In this document: positions 1-27,843 of the stretch, in pieces
Layout of the letters: each line of letters begins with the position of its first letter
Position numbering within the stretch: position 1 is the first letter of the stretch
NCBI GenBank assembly: GCA_963693365.1
Contig: CAVNZM010000012.1
Coordinates: 7,936,001-8,000,000, forward strand
Direction: 5' to 3'
Length of the DNA stretch: 64,000 bases
Origin: Amoebidium appalachense
Lineage: Eukaryota; Ichthyosporea
Translations under genes and position numbers: made by a program
Notes under the pieces: model-generated
What the model was told of the DNA's origin: nothing
Database searches by the model: none
Seen by the model: only the letters and a program-made list of their open reading frames with translations

Positions 1-341
1 CTGGTCAGCTGGGGGGGACGGCGGGATGTTATAGCTTAAAGGGTGGGTTGGTTAGCTATGGCTGTATTAGCCCTTGTATTGTTTCTGTTTAGATTGGTGA
101 TTACAAAGATAGAGCAAATGTGTTGCTCGGAGTAAAATCACATACAAGGCATGCATATTGACTTCTTATGCGTGTGTGGGGTTTCCTTGCCATGTTTGCT
201 GTACAGAGCAAGGTTTCATTAGTTTGTGGGTTAGTAAAACACCAGCTATTTTATTGGGGCGGTGTAAGGAAGTATTCTGGGTCAATAAATAAACGAAAGC
301 CTATGACCCAATTTCCATAAGTACTTTTCAAAGCTGGCAAC

Positions 342-386
<45 letters not shown>

Positions 387-1409
387 ACGGGGGGGGCTCA
401 CATGTCAAACCATAAACACACACGTGCACGCGAGCACACATGCACCGACCCCCCACCATGCAAAGGCAGTGCGCGCAGAGGGTATGTATTATTACCGAAA
501 GCCGAAAGCCTGAATTCGCACGTGCATCATCCTCCCGGTGATCGACCGGAGAGACGTTTCAGTTTCCAACCGGTGCAACTCGAATTGTTTTTGCCCTCCT
601 CCAGGCGGCCTTTTGAGAAATGGCGCATTCTCCGGCCGTTATTTTGTTCACCTCACTGAGTGCGCGTGAATAGTGAAAAGTAGCCGGCCATAAATATTAT
701 AGTGATTAGAGAGGGAGAAAGAAAGAAATACGTGCGTTGGGGCATAATTATGGCCCTGTGATATGCCCGGTGCACGAAACCAGCAGGACAATTAGTGGGG
801 CATTTCCCATAAAAAAGTTTGCAGGCTTTGATGGCACTCATAGAATTTACTTGACTTGGTGTTATAGTTGAATGTAGCAGTCCTGTGCCGATAAGAGATT
901 AGCTTTCAGAGTTGGCTAGACAAAAAGAGACGCTTCAAGACAGCAACACTGAATTCAAACGAAAGAAGATGGACTTTCTGGGCGTTAGTTTGGTGCCTTT
1001 TGTAGGGGTGGCGGCTGCAGGTGAGCTCAAGCTTTCAGGGTTTGATTGGTATCATCAGGTGTTTTCAATGAGTGTGACACACAGGCATGCACTCAGGCGC
1101 GCACACGCCAGCGCATGTGGTGGGAGTTTTGGAAAAAGACTGAAGGAAAGAGAAAGGGAAGGTTGGGGAGGAGGGGTGGGAGGGAGGGGGTCGGGGGGAA
1201 GGGGCGGGGGGGGGGGGGGGGGAGGGGGGAGGGGAGAGATGAGAGGGAGGCAGATGCGGCGGGGAGGGAGAAGGGGGGAGGGAGGGAGGGAAGGGACGGA
1301 GGGAGGGGAATAGAGGAAGGGGGGAGAGAAGGAGGGAGTAGGGGAGGGAGGGAGGGAGAGAGAGAGAAAGAGAGAGGGAGGGAGAGAGAGAAAGAGAGAG
1401 CGAGGGAGG

Positions 1410-1441
<32 letters not shown>

Positions 1442-2302
1442 ACAGAGGGAGGAAGGGAGGGCGGGAGGGCGAGAGAGGCATATATGACTATTTACGACAC
1501 CGAGTTATAATGTCATTGTTCAACATCGGCTTTGTCAGAGACATGGTCATGTGCAGATCTGTGCACCACCACTTCTGTTGTTTTCTCTTCCGTGAGCAAG
1601 ATTTCAAGGCACTTTCACGGTTACCAACAAAACCTAACTTATTTTTTATTGTTTTTGCGTTTGCCTCTTTTGTAGCATAGCTTTTTTAAAATGGGGGGAT
1701 GCATATGAAGACAATGAGATGATAGTCCCAGCTCTTTGTTTGCCTTCCAGGACCTTCTTGATAACTCTTTTTCGAGAAGAAACATCTAATACGCTCTGTG
1801 TGTGGCTGTAGTGTTTTTAGCTGTGTGGACGCTGGCGCAGAATGTCTACCTGCCGTTTCAAGGAGCTTTCCGAGGTAAGAATTTCTTTTGCCCACATTAG
1901 ACTTCACATCTCGGAAGTGGTTTGCATGTATAGAAACCACTCTTTGAATGTCGGGTGTGGTTTCTTGCTTTCATTTTTTGCACTATGTTTGTGGTGAAAC
2001 TATCCTCTATCCATGCTGAATTAGAAATGGGCGGTTAGAAGGCATACTACCTTTTTGCCGAAAGCCGCAGTCGAAACATTAGGTAGATCTCATAGAAAGT
2101 CTGATACTTTGAGGCGCACACGTTGGCAAGCATTATTAATCTTCGAAAGGTCAAATTGAGCACCTTCTTGTGATGGACTTCTTCTGATATCCAAGTGTAT
2201 GGATGTTGAAGGTTAGGAAGCGAATATCTTTTGAGTGTATGGAGTGTATGGCTAATACGTCACCTTGGCAAACTTGCAGGGAACCAGCCACTGTGTTCAA
2301 TC
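1..2302. other. Upstream region without recognised gene
   Basis: I see no exon with coding character plus splice sites here. The stretch holds a poly-C run followed by (CA)n at about 342-388, a long purine-rich tract (1130-1475) and otherwise unremarkable AT/GC-mixed sequence. The 5' UTR and promoter of gene A should lie in the last few hundred bases, but I cannot place a transcription start. Confidence 0.5.
1130..1475. repeat. Purine-rich low-complexity tract (GGGA/GA)n
   Basis: About 345 bases almost entirely of G and A on the + strand, with GGGA, GGA and GA units grading into one another. All overlapping open frames are low-complexity translations. Confidence 0.9.
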
Positions 2303-17163
<14,861 letters not shown>

Positions 17164-18289
17164 AACCCCAGATGTGAGCTGCATAAACACTGGATTCTCC
17201 CCCCCCCCCCCCCCCAAAAAAAAAAAATAAATAAATAAATAAATAAATAAATAGAAAAAGAATAATAAAAATAAGTAAGTAAATAAAACAAAATAGGAAT
17301 AAAAAGTAAAAACTAAGAATTTGTTCTTGTGATAGGTATCACCACTTGTCATACTGTGTATAGGCAACATGTAACTGTTTACATCATGTTTGGAATGCAT
17401 GTATGGACAAAAACCGAACATTTTCATTCCTCACCAGAGTAGTGTTACTAGATACGGGAAAACACAATGTCACAGTTTACGTCATTTGGGGGCGCATAAC
17501 GGCGCGCACACGCCTTTTTTTCCATAGGTTTTATAACTTCATGAGTGTGAAAACACCAACCAACACACCACGCAACACACAACACACATCTCGCAACACA
17601 GTGATGACACAACAATCGTAATAACCATTGTATGAACCTGTTGAAGAGTTTCCCAGGAGCCAATATGACAACATTATTGCACGAATGTCATAATTACTTT
17701 TCCTACTGTGGCGTTACTACAGTACACACTGAATCTGTAGTCGTGTGTTTTAGCTGCGGTAATAATTGGTGTGCACGTGCTGGTCACGTGACTGAATATA
17801 ATCCTGTATTGTCGAAAGGAAAATGAAGATGCGAGAAAACACCTTATTGTCATGCATGTGTTTATCGCAAGGCCAAGTGGATGAAGGTGGCGTCTTAGAC
17901 TAGCTATAAATAGTAAGACTTTTCTTCATGACAGAAATTAAACCCCCTTCCCCTCCTCCCCCTCCGGATCCCCCCCCCCCCCCCTCCCCCCTCCCCCCTC
18001 CCCCCCCCCTCCTCCCCTTTGCTCCACTTTGTTCAGACACATATGTGTGATCATGGTGATGTGGGTCTGATGCTACAACACATGGGCTAAACATATCTTT
18101 TCGGAGAAAAGACGGTCCGGTGCAAAGTACACACAAGCACACACATGTATACACAGCACACACACATGTCGTACACACACGTACACACACATACACATGC
18201 CACACGCGTGCAGCGCGCGCTTTCTCTACGAGGCACCATAAAGACTAAGAAAAATCAATTAGTTGGGTTCCCCGTTTTTTTTTTGTTTT

Positions 18290-18320
<31 letters not shown>

Positions 18321-18356
18321 CCGGGCTCCCCTGGGACACTCGGTATCAGCTGGTGA

Positions 18357-18431
<75 letters not shown>

Positions 18432-18442
18432 AGAATTTTGTA
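17164..18442. other. Gene A downstream region, no gene seen
   Basis: It holds a poly-C/poly-A run, an (AATA)n stretch, unique sequence with no convincing exon (17290-17930), pyrimidine and (CA)-like tracts, and a (GT)n run at 18360-18430 that directly abuts the retrotransposon 3' end. Confidence 0.5.
17226..17291 (+). terminator. Candidate polyadenylation signals of gene A
   Basis: An (AATA)n stretch gives several overlapping AATAAA motifs 60-130 nt after the gene A stop codon. Their position fits a 3' end signal, but the stretch is also a simple repeat attached to a poly-C/poly-A run. Confidence 0.4.
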
Positions 18443-20290
18443 ATGATGTGTTTCTCAAGCCAATCAATACATCTAATAAACAGGTCATAGTTACGTGTGT
18501 TTAGTATAAAATCAAGGATGTTGTAATTTTCAGGTAGGCTATCTTTCCGTATGTGTCGTGTGTGTGTTGCGATATTATGTGGTCTACTAAACTACATTTG
18601 GCGATACATGACCGTTTAAACTGGTGTGTGTGTGTTGTTTGCGCATGCAAACGATGCCACCTTATACTTATTAGATCTCCACTGTATAGCACGTGTACAG
18701 TAAAAGCGTGGTAAGTGATCAATAAAACCATCAGCTAGAGAAAGACCAATTCTACAGGAAGGTAATATGTATTTAGGTGTTACACATTTGCGAGTGCCAT
18801 ATTTGGCAATATGGTTGAGGCGGTCATTATATATAAAACGAGACACAAGGCTTAGTTTTTCAAGGTGTATGCTTTCATCAGGTCTAGTGTTGTGTGGTAT
18901 CTTTTTCCATTTGTTATATTGTGTAATTATTTTGTGATTATGTACATGTCTAATAAGTAAATGGCAGTCCAAAGTCACACGCACACTTTTGCAGGGTTTA
19001 TTTGTATTTGTGCCCGGGGAAGAAGGAGAGGGAGAGGGAAGAAAAGAGGGGAGAGGTGGGGAGGGGACAGGTCGGATAGAGAAGAGAGAGTGGGAGGGCA
19101 AATAATTCTTTAAGCGGCTTATGTGCTTATTGAATTTCAGCGCGAGATGGGATACTCTAACAGCTATTGGGACCAGACCATATATCGAGAGCGTTACAGG
19201 CCCAGGTTTACGACAGCTGTTAGATAAAAAGGAGGCAACTTCTACTTCAAGGAAATTTGCCAAGGGTTTAAGCGCTCTAGTTCTCTCTTTCTTGATCCAA
19301 GCGATGAGAAGGGGTAAATTATATTCACACGCCGGGAAGACAAAAGTACGAATAAATGTAAGTCTAATAGAAGAATGGAGGGTGTGTGTCTTTAAAAACA
19401 CTAGCCGAGAAGAAAGCTAACCGCTTACGAGCCAGCTCTACCCTCTTTTCAACCCGGATGGGAAAACATAACACAAACAGAATTAACCGGAACACCCGGT
19501 CTATTTGTATTCTGGAACTATAGGTACAGGTTTAGATGATAATGTAAATCTGTGTAAATTGTTTGCTATATCAGGTACAAGGACACCACATTTGTCTATC
19601 TTAAGGGTCATAAGGTTTGCCTTGCACCACTCCGACACTATATCGAACAATCTTTGCAGGCGTCTAGGGGTACGGGCAAGGAGGGACAGATTATCAGCAT
19701 ATTGAAGTGCAGGCGGAAAGTTATTAATAGGGTCGTCATTTTCGGCATAAATCCTGACAGCCAAATCATCTATAAATGGGTTAAACAAAAAGGGGCAGAG
19801 CAATGAACCCTGCAAGAGACCTCTAGTACGAGAAAAACCATATGAAAGGTGCCCATAAACCACAGCTCTACCATATGTTTGAGATAAGAGTACTTCTAAC
19901 AAAACACCAATGCAGTGTGGTACACCCCGTGGAGCAAGCTTTTCCCATAGGAGACCAGGGGAGACAGAATCGTAAGCAGAATCCAATCAATAAGACCAAC
20001 ATATCGTGCACCAGCTTGCATAGAATGGTGCAGTGCCATTATTTGAACATAACATGAATTGTTTTTACGAAAAGCGGATTGGCATGGGTGTATGTGAAGA
20101 ATAGATTGAAACCTAGGGTGATGTGCAAATAACCTAAGTAAGCAAGCCTCAAAGAATCTACGAACAACCTGGGTTAGTGTGATGGGACGAAAAGATGATA
20201 TGGGGCCCTCAGAATCCTTCGTAACTATGGGGATCACTAAGGTATCTAACCAAGATGATGGGACATGTCCAATTTAACACACCAAGAAAA
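18443..20290 (-). mobile_element. Decayed non-LTR (LINE) retrotransposon, RT domain
   Basis: Read on the - strand, three overlapping frames give a reverse-transcriptase domain and C-terminal region. Palm motifs are visible in order: SFRPITLTQV (domain 1-2 type), QSAFRKNNSC, LIDW then DSAYDSVSP (a frame change at about 19985 splits this motif), QGSLLCPFLFNPFIDDL (domain 5), and YADN in place of the catalytic YADD. A C-terminal part follows (TFIRTFVFPACEYNLPLL), and after a second frame change near 18530 the protein ends at a stop near 18443. At least two frame changes and the altered catalytic motif make it inactive. The 3' end runs directly into (CA)n in its own sense, as many LINEs end in a short tandem tail. 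The 5' end and any ORF1 or endonuclease are not seen; the 5' limit near 20290 is approximate. Confidence 0.85.
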
Positions 20291-20478
20291 GAGAGAGCTT
20301 AACATAATAGTAAGATCAGGTTTAATAGTACGATCACTTTCCTTTTGCTGGAGATTGTTTGGGTGATGTTCATGTGGCTGCTATAAATAGATGGGAGTGT
20401 TTGGTAGTCCGGTGGGTGTAGGGAGAGATGGGCACATAGACACACATCCATCTTCAGGCACCCAGACACAACACATAC

Positions 20479-20562
<84 letters not shown>
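20479..20562 (+). repeat. (CA)n then (GA)n compound microsatellite
   Basis: About 45 bases of CA pass directly into about 38 bases of GA. Confidence 0.95.
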
Positions 20563-20564
<2 letters not shown>

Positions 20565-20656
20565 TGTGAGAAACACACAAACACAAACACACATGCAGGC
20601 ACCCTGACACAACGCATAACGACACACAACCACATACAATACAAGTGCGCGCGCGG

Positions 20657-20701
<45 letters not shown>

Positions 20702-21026
20702 ACACACACACACACACAAACCAGTACACTTACCTATATATACCCAAATACTGTGCACACACGTGCACGGTATACAGAAGCAATATGAAACCGCCACACA
20801 CATGCACACCCGCGCACACATCCATATCGATACAACATCTGAAAACGGTGGGCGGTTTATCATTTTGATTACCATTTCATTTATTAGGACCATTATATTT
20901 TATCTCTGGTGTGTGGTATGAAATGTTGTCTATGGATCTGTGGACTGGGTGCCATCGTCAGCCAATAAATTGCATTGCCTGTACACCTATTGGCTTTAGG
21001 TTCCCTCGACACTTAAAAAAATCTCT

Positions 21027-21081
<55 letters not shown>

Positions 21082-21173
21082 TTTTCCTCCCCCGGGTAGT
21101 ACACGTGGACACTACTTAGAGCCAAAAATTGGTGCCCAGGGGCTGGAAAGGGGGGGGGCTCCGGAGGGGGGGT

Positions 21174-21460
21174 TGTCTTCCCCCGGGCTCCACCCCAACA
21201 TATCTCTATCATATTGTCTTCCCCCGGGCTCCACCCCAACATATCTCTATCATATTGTCTTCCCCCGGGCTCCACCCCAACATATCTCTATCATATTGTC
21301 TTCCCCCGGGCTCCACCCCAACATATCTCTATCATATTGTCTTCCCCCGGGCTCCACCCCAACATATCTCTATCATATTGTCTTCCCCCGGGCTCCACCC
21401 CAACATATCTCTATCATATTGTCTTCCCCCGGGCTCCACCCCAACATATCTCTATCATAT
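21174..21460 (+). repeat. 41-bp minisatellite, 7 near-identical copies
   Basis: The unit begins tcttcccccgggctccaccc and ends atctctatcatattg. Copies are essentially identical, so the array is young. Because 41 is not a multiple of three, all three + frames stay open with the same three peptides in rotation; this is not evidence of coding. Confidence 0.97.
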
Positions 21461-21761
21461 GTCCGACCCCAGGCCTTCTCCTTCCTATGCTAACCCCATT
21501 CCTTTAGTAACCGCCCCCCTCACGGGGATCCCCCCTCCCCCCCCCAACAACAAAAGTGATATGTTACATTTCCTCAAAAAAGGCATCCCCCCCACCCCAC
21601 CCGGGTCCCACCCCACCCCAACACCTTCGCCCCTCAGTGTCCTCCGTGTAATATAGGCAACCACTCCCACCACTGCAAATGTTTCGTGTTCTGTTGACCT
21701 TTAACGTCAATTACAGTTTTTTTTTTGTGGGGAGGGAGAGAAGGCCCGAAAAAGGGGGGGT

Positions 21762-21792
<31 letters not shown>

Positions 21793-22325
21793 GACACAAT
21801 GATATGAAGCAAACTTGAATCATCCCCCCCCCCCCCTTCCCCCCTCCCCAAGGCCTGCCAGCGTGTTTTAGCTCCGAAGAACAACAAATTATCCCATTGC
21901 CAAATGATACCACGTTTCAAAAAGAGAGGGAGGGAGGGAGGGAGGGAGGGAGGACGGGATGGAGGGAGGCCTAGGGAGGCCTCGGAGGGAGGACGGAGAG
22001 CGGGCGGGGAGGGCGGGCGTTCGAGTCGGCGGGAGGGAGGGAGGGAGGGATGGAGGGTGGGTGGGTGGGTGGGTGGGAGGGACGGAGGGACGGAGGGACT
22101 GAGGGGAAAAGGAGAACGTCTCTGTTTTGAGTTGTTGTAGCGCACACTACCTACCCGTTTTCTAAAGGTCGGGGCCCGGAATGGGGCGTGGAGAAGGGGG
22201 TGTGAGCGTTCATGGTTGTGTGTGCGTGCAATTGTGTGCAAAGGGGGGGAGAAGGGGGTTCATGTTTTCTACTAGGTGGGAAGGGAAGCGGTGGCCCAGG
22301 TGTGAGCAGGCACTCAGCAGTGGCT

Positions 22326-22368
<43 letters not shown>

Positions 22369-22901
22369 TTTTGGTCGACAACGGACGAGGGGGCTTGAAC
22401 GTGAAACAGAGTGCGGCATACACAGAATCACGACCAGCAACACACTACCTGTACATATTGCAAATACACAAAGTGTATGCATGGCCCGACGGCGGGCCCG
22501 GGCCGGTAATTGTGCGTGTATGTGTGTACATGTGTGTGTGTGTGTGTGCACATGGGGGAGGGGGAAGGGAAGGGGGATACATTGACGTGTTGAGGTCCAT
22601 CTAGAGCGAATACGTGTACAGGCGATTTATTTGGTTGGCTGACGGCAGGCCCCAGGCCGCATATCCATACACAAGATCCCATCCCATATACAGATTAGTT
22701 ATACTGGTCCAATTAAATGAAAGGGATATAAAAATGATAAAAACTTTGAGTCAGACAGGCCCCGCCCACCCCTCCCAGATGTTGTATCATCGATGTGGAT
22801 GTGCGCGCGAGTGTCCATGTGTGGTGGTTTCATTTTGCATCTATATAACATGTACATGTGTTAAAATGTAAATGGGTATGTCATAATATCTAGGTATAAA
22901 T

Positions 22902-23019
<118 letters not shown>

Positions 23020-24206
23020 ACACGCCTGTGTGTGTGGTGGTGTACAGGTATACGTATGCGCTGTGTCTGGGTGGCTAAACAAAGATGTGTGTCCATGTGC
23101 CCATCTCTCCCTAAGCCCACAAAACATGCAAACACTCCATCTATCTACAGTAGCCACGGTAAATATCACCCAAATAATCTGAATCCCAAAGCTAAATATT
23201 GAATATGGACTAATCAACGCGAGGATTGGGATTTCGGACCTATAATCTTTCATTAATTCCAAACTCCCCCTAGAGGGTATGGGGTACCAATTAAATCAAC
23301 TTTCAGTTCATGAATGGACCAATATGCAGGTGCGCCACCCCCCCCCCCCCCCCCCCGGGCTCTCCCCCACCACCACCACTACTACCACCACCCACCCTGC
23401 CCATCCACATGCGCAGACTTGGCTCTTTTTAACTTTAAACTGCTTACACTACGCTTATACCAACCCGCCACCACATTCACGGCTCACCAAACTCCTATTA
23501 TCGACGCAAAAAGACGAAAAAAGACCCCCCCTGGCCGTACGGTGCGGCACAGCAGAGTCCCCCCGACCAATATGCACATGCCCTCCCAGACATCTCTCCA
23601 CTATCGTTTTCTTTCCCGCCTTTTCTGCCTGTGGTGGTCCCTCTGCACACACACAAATAAAGGTGAGAAATCCAAAATGGGTGAGATAAAATTCTGCGCA
23701 AACCTTGGGTTGCGCCTACCGCAGAACACACGCGAAGGAAAAAGGAAGAGAAGGGGGAGGGGGGGGGGGGGATTTGAGCAAGCGAGACACACATGCACAA
23801 GGTATTACACGAGAACAGATTGAAGAGAAACTTTTTCAACCCTAAAATTGGGAATGAATAGGGAAATCCCCCCCCCCCCTTTTTTTTTTTTTTGGGAAAG
23901 GGGAGGGGGAGGGGGGGGTGCAGAGGGAGGGGATGGCTCATGTGAAAAGTGATACAAGCGAAGAACTGAATAAGACTAGAGAGAGGGGTAAGTAAGGATG
24001 TGTGTATGTTGTGTGATTCTTAGACTGAATGTTTTTGCAAGGGGGGGCGGGGGTGGAGGGGGTGGAGGAGGGGGGGTGCTCGGGTGAAGTTGCGAGTGTG
24101 AGTGTGTCAAGGAGTGAGAGAGCAAGAGAGCAAGTGAGAGAGAGAGTGTGTGTGTTTGCATGTGTGTGTGTGTGCATGTGTGTGTGTGTGTGTGTTTGTG
24201 TGCATG

Positions 24207-24276
24207 TGCGAGTGAGTGAGTGAGTGAGTGAGTGAGTGAGTGAGTGAGTGAGTGAGTGAGTGAGTGAGTGAGTGAG
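24207..24276 (+). repeat. (GAGT)n microsatellite
   Basis: About 17 units of gagt flanked by (GT)n. Confidence 0.95.
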
Positions 24277-24453
24277 TGTGTGTGTGTGTGTGCATGTGCG
24301 AGTGAGTGAGTGTGTGTGTGTGTGTTTGTGTGTGCATGTATGTGTGCGTTGTACGTGTGTGAGCGCCCAGTGTCACGTATTGTGAGGGGGGAGCCGCCGG
24401 GGTGGAGGAGGAGGAGGGAGGGGGGGGGGGGGGGAGGGGGGGGGGATTTTCAC

Positions 24454-26030
24454 CTTTTGAAGAGCTGCGATGAGAAGACTGACATTTTCATAGTGGTAGA
24501 CGTTCTTCACCTGACCGGGTTTAAGACGAGGGCACGAGGTCAGTGGCAAAAGATCGAGTGCAGGATTATTGATGGTGATTTCCGAGAGGGAGGGGTGCAA
24601 GGCTAGGCAACAACGTACGCTGGTGACACTAGGTGTGTGGCACAGTTCCAAACTAGTGAGGCTTGTGCAGTGGGAGAGTGCCGAAATGTCGCTCAGATCC
24701 GGGCAACGGGACACGAACATTTGTCTCAGTGATGTGTTTTCGCCGCCCAGGCCCGACCCTAGCGATTGGAGTTGCGATACATTTTTGAGCTGGGCTGACT
24801 CTAGGTGTGGGTATGATGTGATTTCCATGTTAATGTGGCCTGTGTCTAGGTTAGTCACTCGTAATTTTTGCAATGCCGTGAGGTGTGTCAAAACATCGCC
24901 AAATTGGGCCCAACTACAGATGTTTCTGCAACTCACATCAAGAAGCTTTAGTGATACCCCGCTGTTTTCCAAACCCAAAATCGTGTCGAGGCTCTGTTGT
25001 GACGGGATCACAAAGCTCACCTCTTTCAGTGTTGTGCATTGGAAATTAACGATAGGAATATCCAAATCGTGAGAAACCTCGACGTAAAGCTCACAAAGCG
25101 CCATGCACACAGAAAGGTTGGATATATTTGCACTGTCCGCCAAAACGTAAACATCTCGCAATTTCGGTGCAGGCGGGAGGCTTATCCGGTCGAAGTCTGC
25201 AAACTTCAATTTCTCGAGGTGAGGACAAACTATGTCTGAAAGATCGAACGAGACATTCGGACCATCCAACTCCAACACCCGCAAATTACGCCCAAGGCTC
25301 GCACTCAACGCACGGAAAGAAGTGATTGGAGCGTTGCCGTCCCTATCTTCGGAACACGACGCCCTGAAAGTAACCAATCCGTGGGCCGTCTCCATCAGAT
25401 GGTCTAAAACACCCTCCTCTTCATAGACACAGTTTTCCAACGATACACCCGTAATGCGTTCCATGTTGTACGCCTCTGTGGATGGGATGTTTGCATATTC
25501 CGCCGCGAAGTGTTTGAGTGCCGTACATTTCTCCCAAGCTTTCTGCACAAAAAATCTGTCCACAAGACTGTCAAACGGCAAATCTCTCGGCACAAAGTCC
25601 ACCTTCTTGAGACGCGTGCCCAATCCCTGCAACAGTGCCAGAAAAAACGTATCTTCGTTCATGTCTTGCTCACAAAAGTCGCTCTGCCAGGTGATGTCTA
25701 CAAGACGTGGCAAGGAGCATAGCATCTGCACTGTGCTTGCCCACCACATGTGCCCCGCCTGGCGCTCATTGGCCCACCATTCACGCGTGTCCAACTCCAC
25801 ACCACCCACGATAGGACCCCACCGCTGCAGAAATATGAAAAATGGAAAAAAGGTTTCGTGTCTGGGAGTGCATTTTTGGGTGTAGGAAAATGAAACGAGG
25901 CCCGCCTCCGGTGTTCGTGCGAGTTGGTCCAAACGTTTGCACACGCGGGTGACGGTTAGACGATCGGAGTGGGGAAGTGCGCGAATGATGAGAACAAGTA
26001 TCTCAGGGGGTAGAACGGAGAGCGGGCAAG
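24454..26030 (-). CDS. F-box/LRR gene, main exon
   Basis: 1,577 nt, phase 1 to 0. Upstream the open frame runs on through a (CA)n tract to 26241, but that part is translated microsatellite; the acceptor at 26031-26032 excludes it. Codon use is balanced and there are no stops, unlike the surrounding repeats. Confidence 0.85.
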
Positions 26031-26043
26031 CTGTGGGAAGGGG

Positions 26044-26134
<91 letters not shown>

Positions 26135-26276
26135 TGTGTGTGTGCGTGTGTGTGTTGCGTATGTGCCGTGGGAGGGGGAAAGGGAGGGGGGGGGGGGGGG
26201 GGGAGTTTGTGTTGGTGACCGAGGGCCTTGACTTTGTTCAACCTTTGCCAATTCTCTTACATGTAACGTGCAGCAT
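24454..26276 (-). CDS. F-box / leucine-rich-repeat protein (partial)
   Basis: The main exon on the - strand is 26030-24454: acceptor cttcccacag, 525 codons open, donor gtgaaa followed by poly-C in the gene's own sense. It starts CPLSVLPPEILVLIIRALPH and continues SDRLTVTRVCKRLDQLA, a clear F-box (Leu-Pro then a helical VCKRL segment). The rest is leucine-rich with repeating LxxLxL-type spacing (LRVLELDG, LEKLKFADF, LKLLDVSC, LQKLRVTNLD, LTSLELCHT), as in FBXL substrate receptors of SCF ubiquitin ligases. A plausible first exon is 26276-26243 (ATG, MLHVTCKRIGK, donor gttgaa); it joins in phase. The 3' end is not found. No motif names a substrate. Confidence 0.8.
26045..26156 (+). repeat. (GT)n microsatellite in the F-box gene intron 1
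   Basis: About 85 bases of GT and a shorter interrupted part; in gene sense it is (CA)n leading into the acceptor cttcccacag. Confidence 0.95.
26243..26276 (-). CDS. F-box/LRR gene, candidate first exon
   Basis: ATG at 26276-26274 opens 11 codons plus one base before donor gttgaa. It joins the main exon in frame to give an alanine codon at the junction. The exon is short, so the call rests on phase and signals only. Confidence 0.45.
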
Positions 26277-27843
26277 ACTGCTAGGGAACTTTAGATACTA
26301 TAAAGAAGATGCATGTTCACCCTTCATAAGTGGATACTCACACATATGCATACAGAAGGAGCAACGGCAAAGGCAGAGAGAAAGACCAAACGGGGGCGCT
26401 AACACCTTTGAGACCATTCAGTTGCTTAGGAGGTTATTTGGCAGGGACTAGATGTGACGGTTGGAGGGGGGTGGGCAGAGGAGCGAAAGAGAGGTAGGAG
26501 ATGGAGAAACGGGGACGGGGAGGGGAAAGGAAGTTCCTGGAGGCGAGAAAAGGCGCAGAAGGGGAGGGAGAAGGAAGGTGGGTGAGGGAGAAAGAGGGGG
26601 GGGGGAGGGGGGGAGGGGGAAGAACGGACAGAAAGAGGGGAAGCGGGGGGAGGGGAGAAGGGAAAGGAAGAAGGATGTGCAGGGAGGAGTCACGGGTATG
26701 GAGGGTTGTAAGGGGTAGAGAGGGGAGAAGGGGAGGGGGAGACAGGTAGGGGGGATCGGAAGAGAAAAAGGGAGTAAATGGAGGGAAGAGAGGGAGAGCG
26801 TGAACCGGGGCCGGGGGGGGAGTGGGGGGGGGGAGGGAGAGAGAGAGAGAGAGAGGGAGCAAGCGAGAGAGAGAGGGGGGGAGGGGGGGGGGGGGGGGGA
26901 GGAGGAGGGGACAGAAGGAGGCAGGGAGCCATCCACACAACCGCTCTAGCTAGCCCTCAAGTTACCGCTATTTCATTCATGTGTTAAAATCAACTAAAGA
27001 GCCCAAACAGGAAAGTACCAGCATTTGGGAGACCAGAATACCCTTCTTACGCCCTTCCCTTTCTTCAACCGCAAGGTTACAAGTGTGTGGAAGAGCAACT
27101 CACCCTTGCTCGTATCCTCTGGCTGCATGGCAGGCAGCGCCAACTCTTCTCGCCTCGACATATTACACCTCCGTTACAGAACTGTGATGGGTAAGAACTT
27201 GCTGCATGAAATCTAACTCCTAGAAATCAGCACTATCAATGCAGTCGGTTTTAGTGTTAAACATGAAGGGGATCAAGAAGAAGCAAGGCCTGTGATCTTC
27301 CCGAGGCCTTGATAAGCCTTGCAATAACTGAGGCTGAACAAACAAACAAACAAACAAACAAACAAACAAAAAAGGTGTGTGTGGGTCGCACGTTTCGTCC
27401 CACAATCAAAGCAAAACATGGATTTTCCCGTTTCCTCCAATCATAAAGGTTATCTATAACCGCCTATACAAGTCCGTGATATAAACTCTGATCACCAGCC
27501 AGGACTGAAACCTAAGCACGAATCAAATTATAACGTTAAAACGTTTATACTCGCTTGAGTCACCGTTTTTTGTTGCGGGCGGGAAACTTGACCAGCTGAG
27601 GCTTCAGGAGTCAGAGAGAGAGAGAGTTCGCTTACCTGTTACGTGATCATAGGATATTGGCTCAACAACTGATCACATGCAAGCGTTCTATTCACTATAG
27701 AGAGTCAAAGTGTTGCAGTAGTAAACAAGCTGAGCACTGCTGTTACCCCCAAGTGGGGAATACAAACATGGAGTCGCTTGCATAGAGGTGATCAGATCAA
27801 CATCAGATTTGAGTTATAGGCACTCAGTGCCAGCAGTGCCAAA
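26277..27843. promoter_or_regulatory. Divergent intergenic region between F-box gene and TRRAP
   Basis: About 1.57 kb separate the two predicted start codons, which point away from each other. It holds a purine tract (26460-26930), an (AAAC)n run at 27340-27370 and about 400 bp of unique sequence before the TRRAP ATG. I see no clear TATA box or initiator. Role as a shared promoter is inferred from layout only. Confidence 0.45.

Noticed and set aside
19501-20237. Retrovirus or other virus-derived gene
   Set aside because: The reverse-transcriptase motif order (SFRPITLTQ, QGSLLCP, YADN) and C-terminal region are of the non-LTR type; no LTR, protease, integrase or envelope is seen.
21129-21656. 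An open frame of 175 codons over the 41-bp repeat
   Set aside because: All three + frames are open with the same peptides in rotation, as expected for a stop-free 41-bp unit.
23498-23941. Last exon of the F-box gene on the - strand
   Set aside because: The frame is open, but no acceptor with the required phase and no leucine-rich continuation is evident.
24373-26241. The F-box frame taken as one 622-codon single-exon gene
   Set aside because: Both ends run into translated (CA)n and poly-C; clear acceptor and donor sites bound the real exon at 26030 and 24454.
26981-27210. Small gene in the F-box/TRRAP intergenic region
   Set aside because: Two overlapping short frames without a recognisable motif or splice partner.
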